DNA of 14,164 nucleotides from assembly GCA_027064945.1 (NCBI GenBank), contig JAMOPB010000174.1, positions 1-14,164 of the forward strand, given 5' to 3'. Shown here piece by piece: positions 13,871 to 14,164 of this stretch (its first letter is position 1; each line of letters opens with the position of its first letter). Source of the stretch: Candidatus Cloacimonadota bacterium (GTDB taxonomy: Bacteria; Cloacimonadota; Cloacimonadia; Cloacimonadales; TCS61). The position numbers and the translations under genes are program-made. The notes under the pieces were generated by a model. It worked only from the letters and a program-made list of their open reading frames with translations, was not told the origin of the DNA and searched no databases.

Positions 13871-14164
13871 ATGGAAAATTTTAAACATATATTATTTGAT
13901 GAAGTTTATGCTTTTGGATGCATAAACAGTACTATAGCAAAATCACAGAAGTTACTTAAGGAAGAGCAAGCAAATGGGAATTTCTTAGTTGTTGCTCGTT
14001 CACAGAAATCAGGACACGGACGCAATAAAAACAGTTGGTTTTCACCTGACGGTGGGATCTATATGTCTGCTAATTTCTTAGGTTTAACTCCAGATCCGTC
14101 TCTAACTTTATTTATGGGAATTTGTATCCACAAAGCTCTTTCCGAAAGTTTCCCGTATATCCAA
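13871..14164 (+). CDS. birA: Biotin--[acetyl-CoA-carboxylase] ligase, N-terminal part (runs off right edge)
   Basis: An ATG at 13871, preceded by AGGA (13859-13862) that overlaps the queA stop, opens 98 codons to the window edge. The reading shows a biotin protein ligase catalytic start: GCINSTIAKSQ (17-27), where the family has a serine/threonine motif binding biotin, then VVARSQKSGHGRNKNSWFSPDGGIYMS, matching the ATP/biotin loop (usually GRGRxGRxW). There is no N-terminal helix-turn-helix, so it is a monofunctional ligase rather than a repressor. It would attach biotin to carboxylase carrier domains. Two departures stand out: Ile replaces the usual Asn after Ser-Thr, and the loop reads GHGRNKNSW. 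LplA-type lipoate ligases share the fold, but the loop favours BirA. Confidence 0.82.
   Translation, partial: MENFKHILFDEVYAFGCINSTIAKSQKLLKEEQANGNFLVVARSQKSGHGRNKNSWFSPDGGIYMSANFLGLTPDPSLTLFMGICIHKALSESFPYIQ

Overview
The window is AT-rich chromosomal DNA from a didermic bacterium. It encodes three probable outer-membrane beta-barrel proteins with signal peptides and C-terminal phenylalanines, plus a DUF3108 protein. The mix of an NFACT-family protein, a FecR/barrel fusion, a DUF6588-like outer-membrane protein, a POTRA-less Omp85 protein and DUF3108 suggests the FCB side of the tree. A Cloacimonadota-like organism is my best guess, but it rests on gene content and base composition only. No rRNA, tRNA, CRISPR array, transposase, integrase or phage gene was seen, and the region reads as ordinary core genome.

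Layout. Positions 1-810 (minus) hold the N-terminal 270 residues of an RqcH/NEMF-type (NFACT) ribosome quality-control protein that runs off the left edge. Divergent from it, 1021-3183 encodes a secreted FecR-domain protein fused to an outer-membrane barrel, closed by a strong hairpin terminator. A compact TatD-family metallohydrolase (3250-3957) and the tRNA t6A dehydratase TcdA (4002-4739) follow on the plus strand. They converge on a minus-strand operon read add (adenosine deaminase), rmuC, then a 60-residue His-rich single-span membrane protein (7574 down to 4815). A separate minus-strand gene (8866-7796) encodes a DUF6588-like outer-membrane protein. It ends in a textbook terminator with a UUCG tetraloop.

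From 9119 to the right edge lies a tight plus-strand operon behind a near-consensus promoter: coaBC (coenzyme A synthesis), an SDR oxidoreductase, a POTRA-less Omp85 barrel, a DUF3108 periplasmic protein, queA (queuosine) and the start of birA (biotin ligase). Neighbouring genes overlap or lie within about 12 bases, so cofactor/tRNA-modification enzymes and envelope proteins are probably co-transcribed.

Several starts were moved inward from the longest ORF to match Shine-Dalgarno sites (the TatD-family gene, tcdA, queA). No clearly new multi-gene system is visible. The points most worth a second look are the apparent loss of the helix-hairpin-helix segment in the RqcH-like protein, the FecR-barrel fusion, the His-tract mini-protein after rmuC, and the Omp85/DUF3108 pair embedded in a cofactor operon.
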